A stretch of DNA of 64,000 nucleotides from Allochromatium warmingii. Its GTDB lineage: Bacteria; Pseudomonadota; Gammaproteobacteria; Chromatiales; Chromatiaceae. The notes beneath the pieces are model-generated. The model was not told where the DNA came from. It worked only from the letters and a program-made list of their open reading frames with translations, and did not search any database. Positions 1 to 8,540 of the stretch are shown here, piece after piece. The position numbers and the translations under genes were made by a program. Each line of letters opens with the position of its first letter. Position 1 is the stretch's first letter. The stretch spans positions 1 to 64,000 of the forward strand of contig NZ_FNOW01000011.1 of assembly GCF_900107145.1 (NCBI RefSeq), in the 5' to 3' direction.

Positions 1-698
1 TAGATCGCTGTCTGCGCCGCCACGGCGTCTCCAACCTCAGCGCCCTGATCCCGCAACCGGAAGGCGAAGCCAAGCCGGTCAAAACCTTCAAGGACTACGC
101 ACCAGGGTTTGTCCACATCGATGTCAAATACCTGCCGCAGATGCCGGATGCAGCGGCACATCAATACCTGTTTGTCGCCATCGACCGCGCCTCGCGCTGG
201 GTTTATGTCGAAATCCTGCCCGAGAAAACCGCCGCCAACGCCCGCGATTTCCTGCGGCGTCTGGTCGAAAAAGCCCCGTTCACGATTGAGAAGATCCTCA
301 CCGACAACGGCAAGGAATTCACTGATCGCTTCTGCGCCACCGGCGAACGTGAACCGACCGGACGCCATCTCTTCGACCAAGTCTGTGCCGATCACAGCAT
401 CGAACACCGCCTCACTGCCCCGCGTCATCCGCAGACCAACGGCATGGTCGAACGCTTCAATGGGCGCATTGCCGAGGTGCTCGCTACCACCCGCTTTGAT
501 TCCTCCCAGAACCTAGCCGACACCCTCAACGGCTACGTGCGGTTATACAATCACCAGATCCCGCAGAAGGCGCTCGGACACATTGCGCCGATTCAAGCAC
601 TCAAGGACTGGCAACAACAATGCCCTGAACGCTTCAAAAAGCGTGTCTATAATCTCGCGGGACTTGACAATTACGTGAGTATAGGATGCCAACCCTGA
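1..698 (+). mobile_element. IS481-family insertion sequence, right part only
   Basis: Inferred from the transposase frame. The left end is outside the window. I could not find a convincing right terminal inverted repeat or target duplication between the transposase stop and the glycosyltransferase start, so the boundary given is only that of the coding sequence. Confidence 0.55.
3..698 (+). CDS. IS481-type DDE transposase, 5' part missing
   Basis: The reading frame is open from the window edge (frame 3), so the N-terminal helix-turn-helix part lies outside. The visible part is the rve/integrase-type catalytic core. The three acidic residues of the DDE triad can be read in HIDVKYL, ILTDNGKEF and GMVERFNGR, spaced as in IS481 transposases, which cut and join DNA ends. 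The family-like C-terminus (YNLAGLDN) is followed by only a few residues. The stop at 696-698 lies inside the start of the next gene, so the right end of the element is either very short or lost. A full-length IS481 transposase is usually 300 aa or more. I cannot tell whether this copy is active. Confidence 0.85.
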   Translation, partial: DRCLRRHGVSNLSALIPQPEGEAKPVKTFKDYAPGFVHIDVKYLPQMPDAAAHQYLFVAIDRASRWVYVEILPEKTAANARDFLRRLVEKAPFTIEKILTDNGKEFTDRFCATGEREPTGRHLFDQVCADHSIEHRLTAPRHPQTNGMVERFNGRIAEVLATTRFDSSQNLADTLNGYVRLYNHQIPQKALGHIAPIQALKDWQQQCPERFKKRVYNLAGLDNYVSIGCQP

Positions 699-3619
699 CC
701 GACTTGGCACTAGGAAACAAGGCGCTTCGCAATGGCAATCTCCAGAGCGCCCTGCGTCACTACCTGCGTAGCTTAGACGCAAACCCAGGGTTGGCTGCCG
801 TCGTCACGCCGAACATCGCTAGCATCCGCCGCCGTAACGCTCTACAAAGACGCGGCAAATCCCAGCGCTATCTCCAGTGCTTGAACGGGCAGGAGAAACT
901 TGGCTCATCGCAGGTCTCCAGCCGGGTCGCAGCGCTTGAGCAAGCCGGTCATCGCGTCGACATTGTCACGCTTGTCGATGAAGCCGGGCCTCAGCTCAAA
1001 AACCAACAGGGCACGCTCATTCACGTCAATGCCGACACCCTTGCAGAGCGAGCGCTCGAGATTGTCCTCGCACAACCCGTAGATCAGGTTGACCTGTGGT
1101 CCGCCGACCCATCATCGCTGGCGTTGGGCTGTTGCTACGCCATAATCTGGGGAACCGCTGTGTACCTGTGGGAAGAAGGGTCTCATCCCATCTCCGACAG
1201 TGGGTTGCCATTAGGGCAATACCTTGACACTCCCTACAACAAGCCACTACTCGGTTATCTACTCACCCAACTACCAACCGCGCTACGGGTCTTGGCAGCC
1301 CAATCGACTGGGCTGGCCGCTTTTCGCTCCTCTCCGCGCCCCTATGAAAGTCATCACTTGGCCCTGAGCTTCGCCGACATGCAGGCCCACTTGAGCGATG
1401 GCCTCGAAACCGCGGGCGAGGTGTCTGATCGGCTGTTTGCGCTCTTCATCGGGCGCTCACCTCAGCAACATGAGCGAAACCACTACCGCCACCTATTGAC
1501 CACCGACCGTGTTGACAAGGCGGGTCTCAGCCGAATGCTGTGGGCAGCCGAGGAAGGGCTGCGGCATCGCGCCGGCTTCCACGCCGATCGCTGCCCAAGG
1601 GCCTTGGCATTGGTCCCCATCGGCGAGGTGCGGCCCAAGGATATTCATCTCCCTGCCTGCGAGTCACCCGAGCTCTCCATCCTCATCCCGGTCTACGGCC
1701 AGTTGGATCATACCCTGGCGTGCCTCTACAGCGTTGCCGCGCATCCGCCCCGCGTGCCGTTTGAGGTGGTGGTGCTCGATGACCGCTCGCCGGACGACTC
1801 CGCCCGCCAACTGCAGCAGATCGACAACCTGCGCGTGATCGTTCACCCGCAGAATCTCGGCTTCGTGCGGTCCTGCAATCGTGGCGCCGAGATCGCGCGC
1901 GGCCGTTATCTGTTTTTTCTCAATAACGACACCCAGATCCAGCCCTGCTGCTTTGATGCCCTGTTCGACACCTATCAGTACTTCCCCAAGGCCGGCCTGA
2001 TTGGCGCCAAGTTGGTCTACCCTGACGGGCGCTTACAGGAAGCGGGCGGCATCGTCTGGCAAGATGCCAGTGCCTGGAATTACGGGCGCGACGATGACCC
2101 GCACAAATCAGTCTATAACTATGTGCGCGAGACCGATTACTGCTCCGGCGCCGCCATCCTGATCGAGAAAGCCCTGTTCGAGCAGCTCGGCCGCTTTGAC
2201 GAGCGCTACTGCCCTGCCTATTGCGAAGATACCGCCCTAGCCTTTACCGTGCGTGCTGCCGGCAAGCAGGTGATCTACCAACCAAGAGCTGAGGTGGTGC
2301 ATTTCGAGGGCATCTCGCACGGCACCAGCACGGACAGTGGCATCAAGGCCTATCAGGTCGCCAACAACAAGCGCCTCTTCGAGCAGTGGCAACACCGCCT
2401 GAGCGATGAACACTTCCCGAACGCACAACACGTCCCCTTGGCGCGCGAGCGTTCGGCACGTAAATGCCGTGTCTTGATCATCGATCACTATGTACCGCAG
2501 CCAGACCGCGATGCCGGATCACGCACCATGTTCCAACTCATGGAAGCCCTTCTAGCACAGGGGGTGTTGATCAAGTTCTGGCCGGCAAACAACCGTTATG
2601 ATCCCGACTACACGCCCCAGCTCGAGCGCAGGGGCATTGAAGTCATGTACGGCAAAGAGTTCGAACGACAATTCGACGCTTGGATGCGCGAGCACGGCGG
2701 CTATCTCAGCGCCGTCATCGCCTCAAGGCCGCACATCACCGAACCACTCCTTGAATCGTTGCGCAGCCATACACAAGCGAAGATCCTCTATTACGGACAC
2801 GATCTCCACCATCGCCGCTTACAGGCCGAGTTGGAGCTTCATTACGATGCGCGCGTCCACGAAGAGATGCGCTGGTTTGAGAAGCAGGAGAAACAGATCT
2901 GGACGAAGGTCGACGCCGTTTACTATCCGTCAGCCGACGAAACCAACCTCGTCAACTGCTGGCTGCGCGAGCAGGGCCTGCCCGAGTCTGCAAAGACGTT
3001 ACCGCCTTATGCCTTCGAGCAATTTCCCGCGAACCCAGAGGCCAACCTCAAGCAACGCCGGGATATCATCTTTGTCGGCGGCTTCGCCCACCCGCCGAAT
3101 GTCGGCGGAGCCACCTGGTTCGTCCGTGAAGTGCTCCCGCTGGTTCAACACCGATTCCCTGATGTGCATCTCACACTGATCGGCTCAAACCCGAAACCGG
3201 AGGTGATTGCCCTTGGCGGCCCCGCGGTGACGGTGACCGGCTTCGTGCCGGATGAAGTGCTCGATCACTACTATGCGACCGCGCGGGTCGCCATTGCACC
3301 CTTGCGCTATGGTGCTGGCATCAAGGGCAAGGTTGTCGAGTCCATGCGGCATGGGCTACCCTGCGTGACCACCCCGGCAGGCGTGCAAGGTCTGGATGCT
3401 GCCCTCAGCTGTCTGAGTTCGGAGTCCGAGCCGAAGGCCTTTGCCGAGCGCGTGATGGAGCTGATGGTCGACGATGCGTTATGGGTGGATCGCTCTCGGG
3501 CGGCCCAGCGCTTCTGCCGGCAACAGTTCACCCACGATGCCATGTGGCAAGCGATTCGCGATGACATCCCGGCAGGCCCGCTCGGCTACCAGTCCACACT
3601 GCAAGAGCGCGCCGCCTAG
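686..3619 (+). CDS. Large two-domain glycosyltransferase (GT2 plus GT4-type)
   Basis: A 977-aa protein. Residues about 5-35 look like a TPR-type helical repeat (LALGNKALRNGNLQSALRHY), usual at the N-terminus of such enzymes. A GT2 domain spans about 328-560 with SILIPVYGQ, VVVLDDRSPDD, the metal-binding NNDT and the CEDTALAF acceptor motif. A GT4-like domain spans about 588-960, with IIFVGGFAHPPNVGG and the donor-binding stretch RYGAGIKGKVVESM. It probably adds two sugars to a cell-surface glycan in the cytoplasm. It lies just upstream of hddA and gmhA on the same strand. The start at 686 overlaps the end of the transposase frame by 13 bp, but the TPR-like start suggests the N-terminus is intact. 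The acceptor and donor sugars cannot be read from the sequence. Confidence 0.88.
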   Translation: MPTLTDLALGNKALRNGNLQSALRHYLRSLDANPGLAAVVTPNIASIRRRNALQRRGKSQRYLQCLNGQEKLGSSQVSSRVAALEQAGHRVDIVTLVDEAGPQLKNQQGTLIHVNADTLAERALEIVLAQPVDQVDLWSADPSSLALGCCYAIIWGTAVYLWEEGSHPISDSGLPLGQYLDTPYNKPLLGYLLTQLPTALRVLAAQSTGLAAFRSSPRPYESHHLALSFADMQAHLSDGLETAGEVSDRLFALFIGRSPQQHERNHYRHLLTTDRVDKAGLSRMLWAAEEGLRHRAGFHADRCPRALALVPIGEVRPKDIHLPACESPELSILIPVYGQLDHTLACLYSVAAHPPRVPFEVVVLDDRSPDDSARQLQQIDNLRVIVHPQNLGFVRSCNRGAEIARGRYLFFLNNDTQIQPCCFDALFDTYQYFPKAGLIGAKLVYPDGRLQEAGGIVWQDASAWNYGRDDDPHKSVYNYVRETDYCSGAAILIEKALFEQLGRFDERYCPAYCEDTALAFTVRAAGKQVIYQPRAEVVHFEGISHGTSTDSGIKAYQVANNKRLFEQWQHRLSDEHFPNAQHVPLARERSARKCRVLIIDHYVPQPDRDAGSRTMFQLMEALLAQGVLIKFWPANNRYDPDYTPQLERRGIEVMYGKEFERQFDAWMREHGGYLSAVIASRPHITEPLLESLRSHTQAKILYYGHDLHHRRLQAELELHYDARVHEEMRWFEKQEKQIWTKVDAVYYPSADETNLVNCWLREQGLPESAKTLPPYAFEQFPANPEANLKQRRDIIFVGGFAHPPNVGGATWFVREVLPLVQHRFPDVHLTLIGSNPKPEVIALGGPAVTVTGFVPDEVLDHYYATARVAIAPLRYGAGIKGKVVESMRHGLPCVTTPAGVQGLDAALSCLSSESEPKAFAERVMELMVDDALWVDRSRAAQRFCRQQFTHDAMWQAIRDDIPAGPLGYQSTLQERAA

Positions 3620-3627
3620 GAAAGACG

Positions 3628-4668
3628 ATGGCCAACAACACGACGATCATTCGTGCCCGCGCCCCGCTGCGCCTTGGCCTCGCCGGTGGCGGCACCGACG
3701 TCTCGCCCTACTGCGATCAGTATGGTGGCTGCGTGCTCAATGCCACCATCGACCGCTACGCCTACGCTGTCATCAAACCGCTGAGCGAGCCGGTGGTCCG
3801 TTTCATCGCCTGCGACCAGCAGGCCGAGGTGAGCCTGCCCTTGGGCGCGCCGATCAGCCTCGACGGCCAGCTTAATCTGCACAAGGCCGTCTACAACCAC
3901 ATGGTGCGGCACTACCATCAGGGCCAACCGCTCGCACTAGAGTTGAGTACCTTTTGCGATGCGCCACCCGGCTCCGGTCTGGGCTCATCCTCGACGCTGG
4001 TGGTGGTGATGATCCGCGCCTTCGCCGAGCTGCTTAATCAACCGCTCGACGACTACAGCATCGCCCAACTGGCCTTTCATCTCGAACGGGTCGAATGCGG
4101 GCTAGGCGGCGGGCGGCAAGACCAGTACGCTGCCACCTTTGGCGGCTTCAATTTCATCGAGTTCTATGCCGACGAGCGTGCCGTCGTGAATCCGCTGCGC
4201 ATCAAGAACTGGATCATCTGCGAGCTGGAGGCCTCCCTGGTGCTGTTCTTTACCGGCGTCTCGCGCGAGTCGGCGCGCATCGTCGAGGACCAGCGCGACA
4301 ATATCCAGCAGGGGCGGGCGGAGTCGCTGGAGGCGATGCACGGCCTCAAGCGCGAGGCGGTGACCATGAAGGAGGCGCTGCTGCGCGGCGACTTCGCCGG
4401 TCTGTCCGCGTCGATGGCGCAAGGCTGGGAGAGCAAGAAGCGCTCGGCGCGGACGGTGTCGAATCCGCTGATCGATGAGATCTACGCGGCCGCCTTGAGC
4501 GCTGGCGCCCTGGCGGGTAAAGTGTCTGGGGCCGGTGGCGGTGGCTTCATGCTGTTCTATGTGCCGACGGAGCACCGCATGGATGTCATTCGCGCGCTCG
4601 GGCGTTACGAGGGACAGGTCAGCAATGCGCATTTCACCAAATACGGCACCCAGGCCTGGAGGCGATGA
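3628..4668 (+). CDS. hddA: D-glycero-D-manno-heptose 7-phosphate kinase (GHMP kinase)
   Basis: A 346-aa GHMP-superfamily kinase. Visible motifs are [15 protein letters not shown] at the N-terminus, the ATP loop [11 protein letters not shown] near residue 112, and the C-terminal [14 protein letters not shown]. The GGGTD start and overall length match HddA, which phosphorylates D-glycero-D-manno-heptose 7-phosphate at C1 to give the 1,7-bisphosphate used for GDP-heptose synthesis. A good ribosome site (AGGAAAG) lies just before the ATG, 8 bp after the glycosyltransferase stop. Its stop overlaps the gmhA start (ATGA), so the two are probably translated together. Related sugar kinases such as L-fucokinase are the alternative, but gmhA and hddC-gmhB nearby favour heptose. 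Confidence 0.9.
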   Translation: MANNTTIIRARAPLRLGLAGGGTDVSPYCDQYGGCVLNATIDRYAYAVIKPLSEPVVRFIACDQQAEVSLPLGAPISLDGQLNLHKAVYNHMVRHYHQGQPLALELSTFCDAPPGSGLGSSSTLVVVMIRAFAELLNQPLDDYSIAQLAFHLERVECGLGGGRQDQYAATFGGFNFIEFYADERAVVNPLRIKNWIICELEASLVLFFTGVSRESARIVEDQRDNIQQGRAESLEAMHGLKREAVTMKEALLRGDFAGLSASMAQGWESKKRSARTVSNPLIDEIYAAALSAGALAGKVSGAGGGGFMLFYVPTEHRMDVIRALGRYEGQVSNAHFTKYGTQAWRR

Positions 4669-5267
4669 TGGAGACTGACGTTCGCTCGCAGATCGCCGCG
4701 ACTCAGGCGCTGATGGGGGCGATGCTGGCGGATGCCGAACTGCTGGGCGCGACCGTGGCGGCGGCTCAGGCCTGTATCGACTGTCTGCGGGCGGGGAACA
4801 AGATCCTGCTGGCCGGGAATGGCGGCAGTGCCGCAGACGCCCAGCATATTGCGGCGGAGTTGGTGGGACGCTTCAAGGTCGAGCGGGCGGGGTTGGCCGC
4901 GATTGCGTTGACGACCGATACCTCGATTTTGACGGCGGTTGGGAATGACTATGGGTTTGATCGACTGTTTGCGCGTCAGGTTGAGGCGTTGGGTCGGCCG
5001 GCTGATGTGCTCATTGCCTATTCCACGTCTGGGCGGTCGGCGAATATTCTTCGCGGCTTGGAAGCGGCGCGGTCCGGTGGGTTGGTGACTGTTGGGTTGA
5101 CGGGTAATCGGGGAGAACCGATGGTTGAGTTCTGTGATTATCTGTTGGCGGTGCCTTCTGGGGAGACACCGAAGATTCAGGAGGGGCACTTGGTGTTGGG
5201 GCATGTGTTGTGTGGTCTAATCGAGCATGCTTTCACAACAGGTATTGAATTGCGTCAAGGGCGATAG
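4665..5267 (+). CDS. gmhA: Sedoheptulose-7-phosphate isomerase (SIS domain)
   Basis: A 200-aa single SIS-domain protein with the family motifs [21 protein letters not shown] and [11 protein letters not shown] and the C-terminal [15 protein letters not shown]. GmhA converts sedoheptulose 7-phosphate to D-glycero-D-manno-heptose 7-phosphate in the cytoplasm, the first step of ADP- and GDP-heptose synthesis. It starts in a 4-bp ATGA overlap with hddA. From about 4880 to the stop the coding strand becomes conspicuously rich in G and T (many TTG, GGG, GTG and GGT codons), unlike hddA upstream. This is the point where the AT-rich island begins. Confidence 0.92.
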   Translation: MMETDVRSQIAATQALMGAMLADAELLGATVAAAQACIDCLRAGNKILLAGNGGSAADAQHIAAELVGRFKVERAGLAAIALTTDTSILTAVGNDYGFDRLFARQVEALGRPADVLIAYSTSGRSANILRGLEAARSGGLVTVGLTGNRGEPMVEFCDYLLAVPSGETPKIQEGHLVLGHVLCGLIEHAFTTGIELRQGR

Positions 5268-5301
5268 ACAGCAATTTGTCTTAGGATATCCAATAACGAT
5301 C

Positions 5302-5979
5302 ATGTGCATCATTAATAATTCTAAAAAGTTTATATTTATTCACGTTCCAAAATGTGCAGGAACAACATTAACGAATTACTATGCACAGTATTCGAGCTGT
5401 CGAGATATCGAAATTGGCGGTTCGCAAATCGGTGAAACGCTGCAGCCATATTTCAGGAAAAGATTTGGTCTCAGCAAGCACGCAACAATTACCGAGATCG
5501 ACATGGCTCTCGGGGAGAATGTGATTGATGAGTATTTTACATTCGGGTTCGTTAGAAATCCTTATGACCGGGTTATTTCATCTTTCACTTTCTTAAGGAA
5601 ATGGCAAGACTGGAATGGACATCAAGAAATTATTAAAATCAATGATATCAATGATTACATTATGTCTGATTTTTTCAAAGGTGAAGGGGTAGACAGACAG
5701 AACAGAGTACAATCTTTCTGGCTCGGTGACTCGACAAATAGCAGATGTGTTAATTATTGGGGGAAGGTCGAGGAAATACAAACCGCAGTTGCTTTTATTA
5801 ACAGCAAGATTGGTATAAATGAAGCTGACGTCTCGTTGCCAACAAGAAATGCTAGTCGGCAGGTTGATGCAAACCAAAATATTGAGCTTAGACTTTCTGC
5901 TGAATCGATTCAAATTATCAATGACAGATATGCGGCAGACTTCGAGCAATATGGATATTCGCAGAAGGTTGCAAGCTAA
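5302..5979 (+). CDS. Sulfotransferase family 2-like protein
   Basis: A 225-aa protein with the PAPS-binding signatures of membrane and carbohydrate sulfotransferases: the 5'-phosphosulfate loop HVPKCAGTT (residues 14-22) and the 3'-phosphate element FGFVRNPYDRVISS around residue 85-98. The C-terminal RYAADFEQYGY is also typical. It would transfer sulfate from PAPS to a sugar or other glycan component. The open frame starts earlier (5227), inside gmhA, but ATG 5302 places the PSB loop at the usual distance from the N-terminus. Its stop TAA overlaps an ATG (TAATG, 5977-5981) that opens the next, broken gene. It is strongly AT-rich relative to gmhA. Confidence 0.85.
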   Translation: MCIINNSKKFIFIHVPKCAGTTLTNYYAQYSSCRDIEIGGSQIGETLQPYFRKRFGLSKHATITEIDMALGENVIDEYFTFGFVRNPYDRVISSFTFLRKWQDWNGHQEIIKINDINDYIMSDFFKGEGVDRQNRVQSFWLGDSTNSRCVNYWGKVEEIQTAVAFINSKIGINEADVSLPTRNASRQVDANQNIELRLSAESIQIINDRYAADFEQYGYSQKVAS

Positions 5980-6537
5980 TGAATTTTGTCGAATTGCAAA
6001 AAAAACTGTGCTCGTATCAAGAGTGGAAAAATTTTTCCAAAGATCATAAAATATAGGGTCATATCTATAATTCGAGACCCACTACAGCGATTTATTTCGT
6101 CTTACAATTTTATAAGAACGCTGAGCGTACGAGGCGATGAATGGTCGAAGAGCCTCCTCGAAAAACATAACGCCCATTCAATTTGCAGCCTTGAAGACCT
6201 TTTTCATTCAAGTTTATGGACTGGATCAGTTGATGGCAACCTAGATAAAGCCGACGAGTTGCAGAAATTCTTCGTGCCACAATACAGATTTATCGAGACA
6301 ACTAATGACGCTATTGCGAAAAATATAAGTATCTTTCAACTCGAACACTTTCAGGAAGCGAAAAATAATTTGATCCAGTTAGGTATCCTTGGTCAAACTG
6401 ACCAGCTAGAACACATGAATAAATCACAGAGATTTCTGGAAAGCGATGATATCGAACAAGAATTGCTTCCTGTAATTCGAGACCGTTATGAGAGAGACTT
6501 TCAATTGCATGGTCAATTGAATAAAGAATGGATCTAG
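5979..6537 (+). pseudogene. Broken sulfotransferase remnant with frameshift
   Basis: An ATG coupled to the previous stop (TAATG) opens a 25-codon frame with residues such as LCSYQEWKNFSKDHKI. It stops at TAG 6054. A frame offset by one continues immediately with YRVISIIRDPLQRFISSYNF and runs to 6537. The second part carries the 3'-phosphate binding element of sulfotransferases (IIRDPLQRFISSY) and a family-like end (RDRYERDFQLHG). No HxPKxxGTT 5'-PSB loop is present in either piece. I read this as a former second sulfotransferase that has lost its N-terminal PAPS loop and gained a frameshift. The alternative is a shorter start at TTG 5986, giving a 183-aa protein that would still lack the PAPS loop. 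Confidence 0.65.
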
Positions 6538-6595
6538 TATTCGGTCAACGCCGAACCTTTCGGTGAAAATGGCGCAACGTAGAAAAGCTGAGATA

Positions 6596-7576
6596 ATGAC
6601 TAGTTACGAAGATCGCATTAAAAAACAGGTTGAGCAATATCAGCATACTGAAACAATGCATGTGAACTCAAGTATATCGGACTACTATAAGGAGAAGTAT
6701 ATACGACATAAGTGGCGCTCGATTTTCTCCCCGGCAAGAAACCATTACGAATTTTACGCCAATCAGATAATTGACGATCTGCGTAGCACCCAAAGCAAAG
6801 TATGCCTAAGCGTTGGTTCCGGTGATGCGAATATCGAAATCGAGGTTGCGAAAATAATTAAAACACAGTTACCTGATTTTTTTATTGAGTTAACCGAACT
6901 TTCAGAGTTTCAAATGGAAAGAGCAAAAGCTAGCGTAATGAGAGAAGGCCTCGGAGATCATTTTCGGTTTAATATGGTTGATATTAACAATTGGGCACCT
7001 TCTACGAGTTATGCTGCCGTGATGGCACACCACTCCCTTCATCATGTAGTTAATCTAGAAAAACTTTTTGATGGAGTAAAAGAGTCACTACTAGGATCAT
7101 TCTGTACCATGGATATGATAGGTAGAAACGGTCATATGCGCTGGCCAGAAACTCTGGAGATTATTGAGCATATTTGGGAAATCTTACCTAAAGAGAAAAA
7201 ATTCCACAATCAACTAAAAATAACCTGGGAGAAGTTTGTAAATCACGACTGCTCTAGTGAAGGCTTTGAAGGTATCAGATCACAAGACATATTGCCGCTG
7301 CTGATAGAAAGATTTAACTTCAATAAGTTTTTTGCATTTGGTGGGATAATTGACCCTTTTGTTGGTCGAGGCTTTGGTCAAAATTACTCTCGAAAAGAGC
7401 CATTAGATAAGTCATTGATAGACCTTATTGCTTTTCTGAATGATCTTCTTATCGACCTTGGCCGCATAAAACCAACACAAATGCATGCAGTTATGTCGAA
7501 AGACAACTTAAATAGCATAACAACATCCTATGGAAAACTTACGCCTGAGTTTTGTATAAGAGATCCAAAAATCTAA
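6596..7576 (+). CDS. SAM-dependent methyltransferase, class I
   Basis: A protein of about 326 aa. The SAM-binding motif I is read as KVCLSVGSGDANIEIE (residues about 68-83). A second Rossmann strand ends in FIELTELSE, and a motif IV-like AAVMAHHSLHHVVNLE follows. Membership of the class I fold is clear, but the substrate is not. Its position between sulfotransferase and GT61 genes suggests methylation of a sugar or glycan end. The start is uncertain: GTG 6563, ATG 6569 and ATG 6596 are in frame and none has a strong ribosome site. I chose 6596, where the helical leader MTSYEDRIKKQVEQYQ begins. It is AT-rich like its neighbours. Confidence 0.78.
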   Translation: MTSYEDRIKKQVEQYQHTETMHVNSSISDYYKEKYIRHKWRSIFSPARNHYEFYANQIIDDLRSTQSKVCLSVGSGDANIEIEVAKIIKTQLPDFFIELTELSEFQMERAKASVMREGLGDHFRFNMVDINNWAPSTSYAAVMAHHSLHHVVNLEKLFDGVKESLLGSFCTMDMIGRNGHMRWPETLEIIEHIWEILPKEKKFHNQLKITWEKFVNHDCSSEGFEGIRSQDILPLLIERFNFNKFFAFGGIIDPFVGRGFGQNYSRKEPLDKSLIDLIAFLNDLLIDLGRIKPTQMHAVMSKDNLNSITTSYGKLTPEFCIRDPKI

Positions 7577-7717
7577 TTAATTGTCAAATATTTGTGTCCA
7601 GTTTTCCTGAAACAGATGCAAATATCACGATTTGCAACTCGGCGAAGACGAGCCATTTGATCGGCGGTTTTATTAAAGGGCCGCTGTTTGAGTTCTAGAC
7701 AATTTGGAGCAAAAAAT

Positions 7718-8419
7718 ATGTCGCAATGGTCTGTCAATCGAATTAATGCACTTATTGAGGAGTTCGATCTTGCCAATTACTTAGAGATAGGTGTATTTGG
7801 TGGGCAAACTTTTTTTAGAGTGCAAGCTGTAACCAAAGTTGGAGTAGATCCTGCATTCAGATTCGATCCTAAAGAACGAGTAAATAATAAAAATGAGGAG
7901 TATTTCTCGGTTACATCAGACGACTTTTTCAAGAACCATGCTGGTGATCGGCGTTGGGATTGTGTCTTTTTAGATGGCTTGCATTATTTTGAGCAAACCT
8001 TCAGGGATTTTTGTAATGTTGTAACTAATTCTCATGAAAGCACTATAATTGTTATTGATGATGTCGTGCCGAGCGATATATACAGTTCTTTTAGGGAGCC
8101 AAGATTTGCTTTATCTTTAAGAAAGGAAGAGACCGGCAGTGAAAGCATTAGTTGGCATGGAGATGTTTATAAAACTATATTCGCAATAGAAGAGTTTTTT
8201 CCTCGCTTTCAGTACGCAACCATAATGAAAGGTGGTAATCCACAAACCATATTATGGCGGGAAAATCGAGAACCTATTTTTGATTGTTCAGTGATATCAG
8301 AAAATAACGAGTTAGCTTATTTGAATTTTAAGAAAAATTTTGAAATTATGAATCCCGTGGATAACTTTGATGAGATTATCTCTAGGATAAGAATTGCTAG
8401 AACGCAAAAAAATATCTAG
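7718..8419 (+). CDS. Methyltransf_24-like SAM methyltransferase
   Basis: A 233-aa protein with the start of a class I methyltransferase fold, NYLEIGVFGGQTFFRV (residues 20-35), followed by VGVDPAFRF and the acidic DCVFLDGLHYFEQTFRD. This arrangement is typical of Methyltransf_24-type enzymes found in glycan and cephalosporin-hydroxylase-like gene clusters. ATG 7718 is chosen over the upstream in-frame TTG because GGAG at 7706-7709 sits 8 bp before it. Target unknown; context suggests a capsule or O-antigen sugar. Confidence 0.8.
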   Translation: MSQWSVNRINALIEEFDLANYLEIGVFGGQTFFRVQAVTKVGVDPAFRFDPKERVNNKNEEYFSVTSDDFFKNHAGDRRWDCVFLDGLHYFEQTFRDFCNVVTNSHESTIIVIDDVVPSDIYSSFREPRFALSLRKEETGSESISWHGDVYKTIFAIEEFFPRFQYATIMKGGNPQTILWRENREPIFDCSVISENNELAYLNFKKNFEIMNPVDNFDEIISRIRIARTQKNI

Positions 8420-8429
8420 TTTATTAACC

Positions 8430-8505
8430 ACTCAAAGTGGCTACCGGGGCGATCGCGCGACGCGCGACCTTGTGAGTCACCCGGCAGAGCCGCAGTTTAC
8501 CCATG
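8430..8505. repeat. GC-rich hairpin-dense spacer with perfect palindrome
   Basis: Within the AT-rich island this short gap is sharply GC-rich. It contains TCGCGCG-A-CGCGCGA (8453-8467), a perfect 7+1+7 palindrome, preceded by the small hairpin CCACT-CAA-AGTGG (8429-8441). There is no ORF. It may be the remnant of a mobile-element end or a structured RNA; I cannot assign it to a family. Confidence 0.45.
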
Positions 8506-8540
8506 GTATTTAGTTAGTTATATTTCTTAAGTGCATCATT

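Noticed and set aside
664-669. TTGACA as a possible -35 box at the IS right end
   Set aside because: The matching -10 position would fall on or after the start codon of the glycosyltransferase, so it cannot drive this gene from the annotated start.
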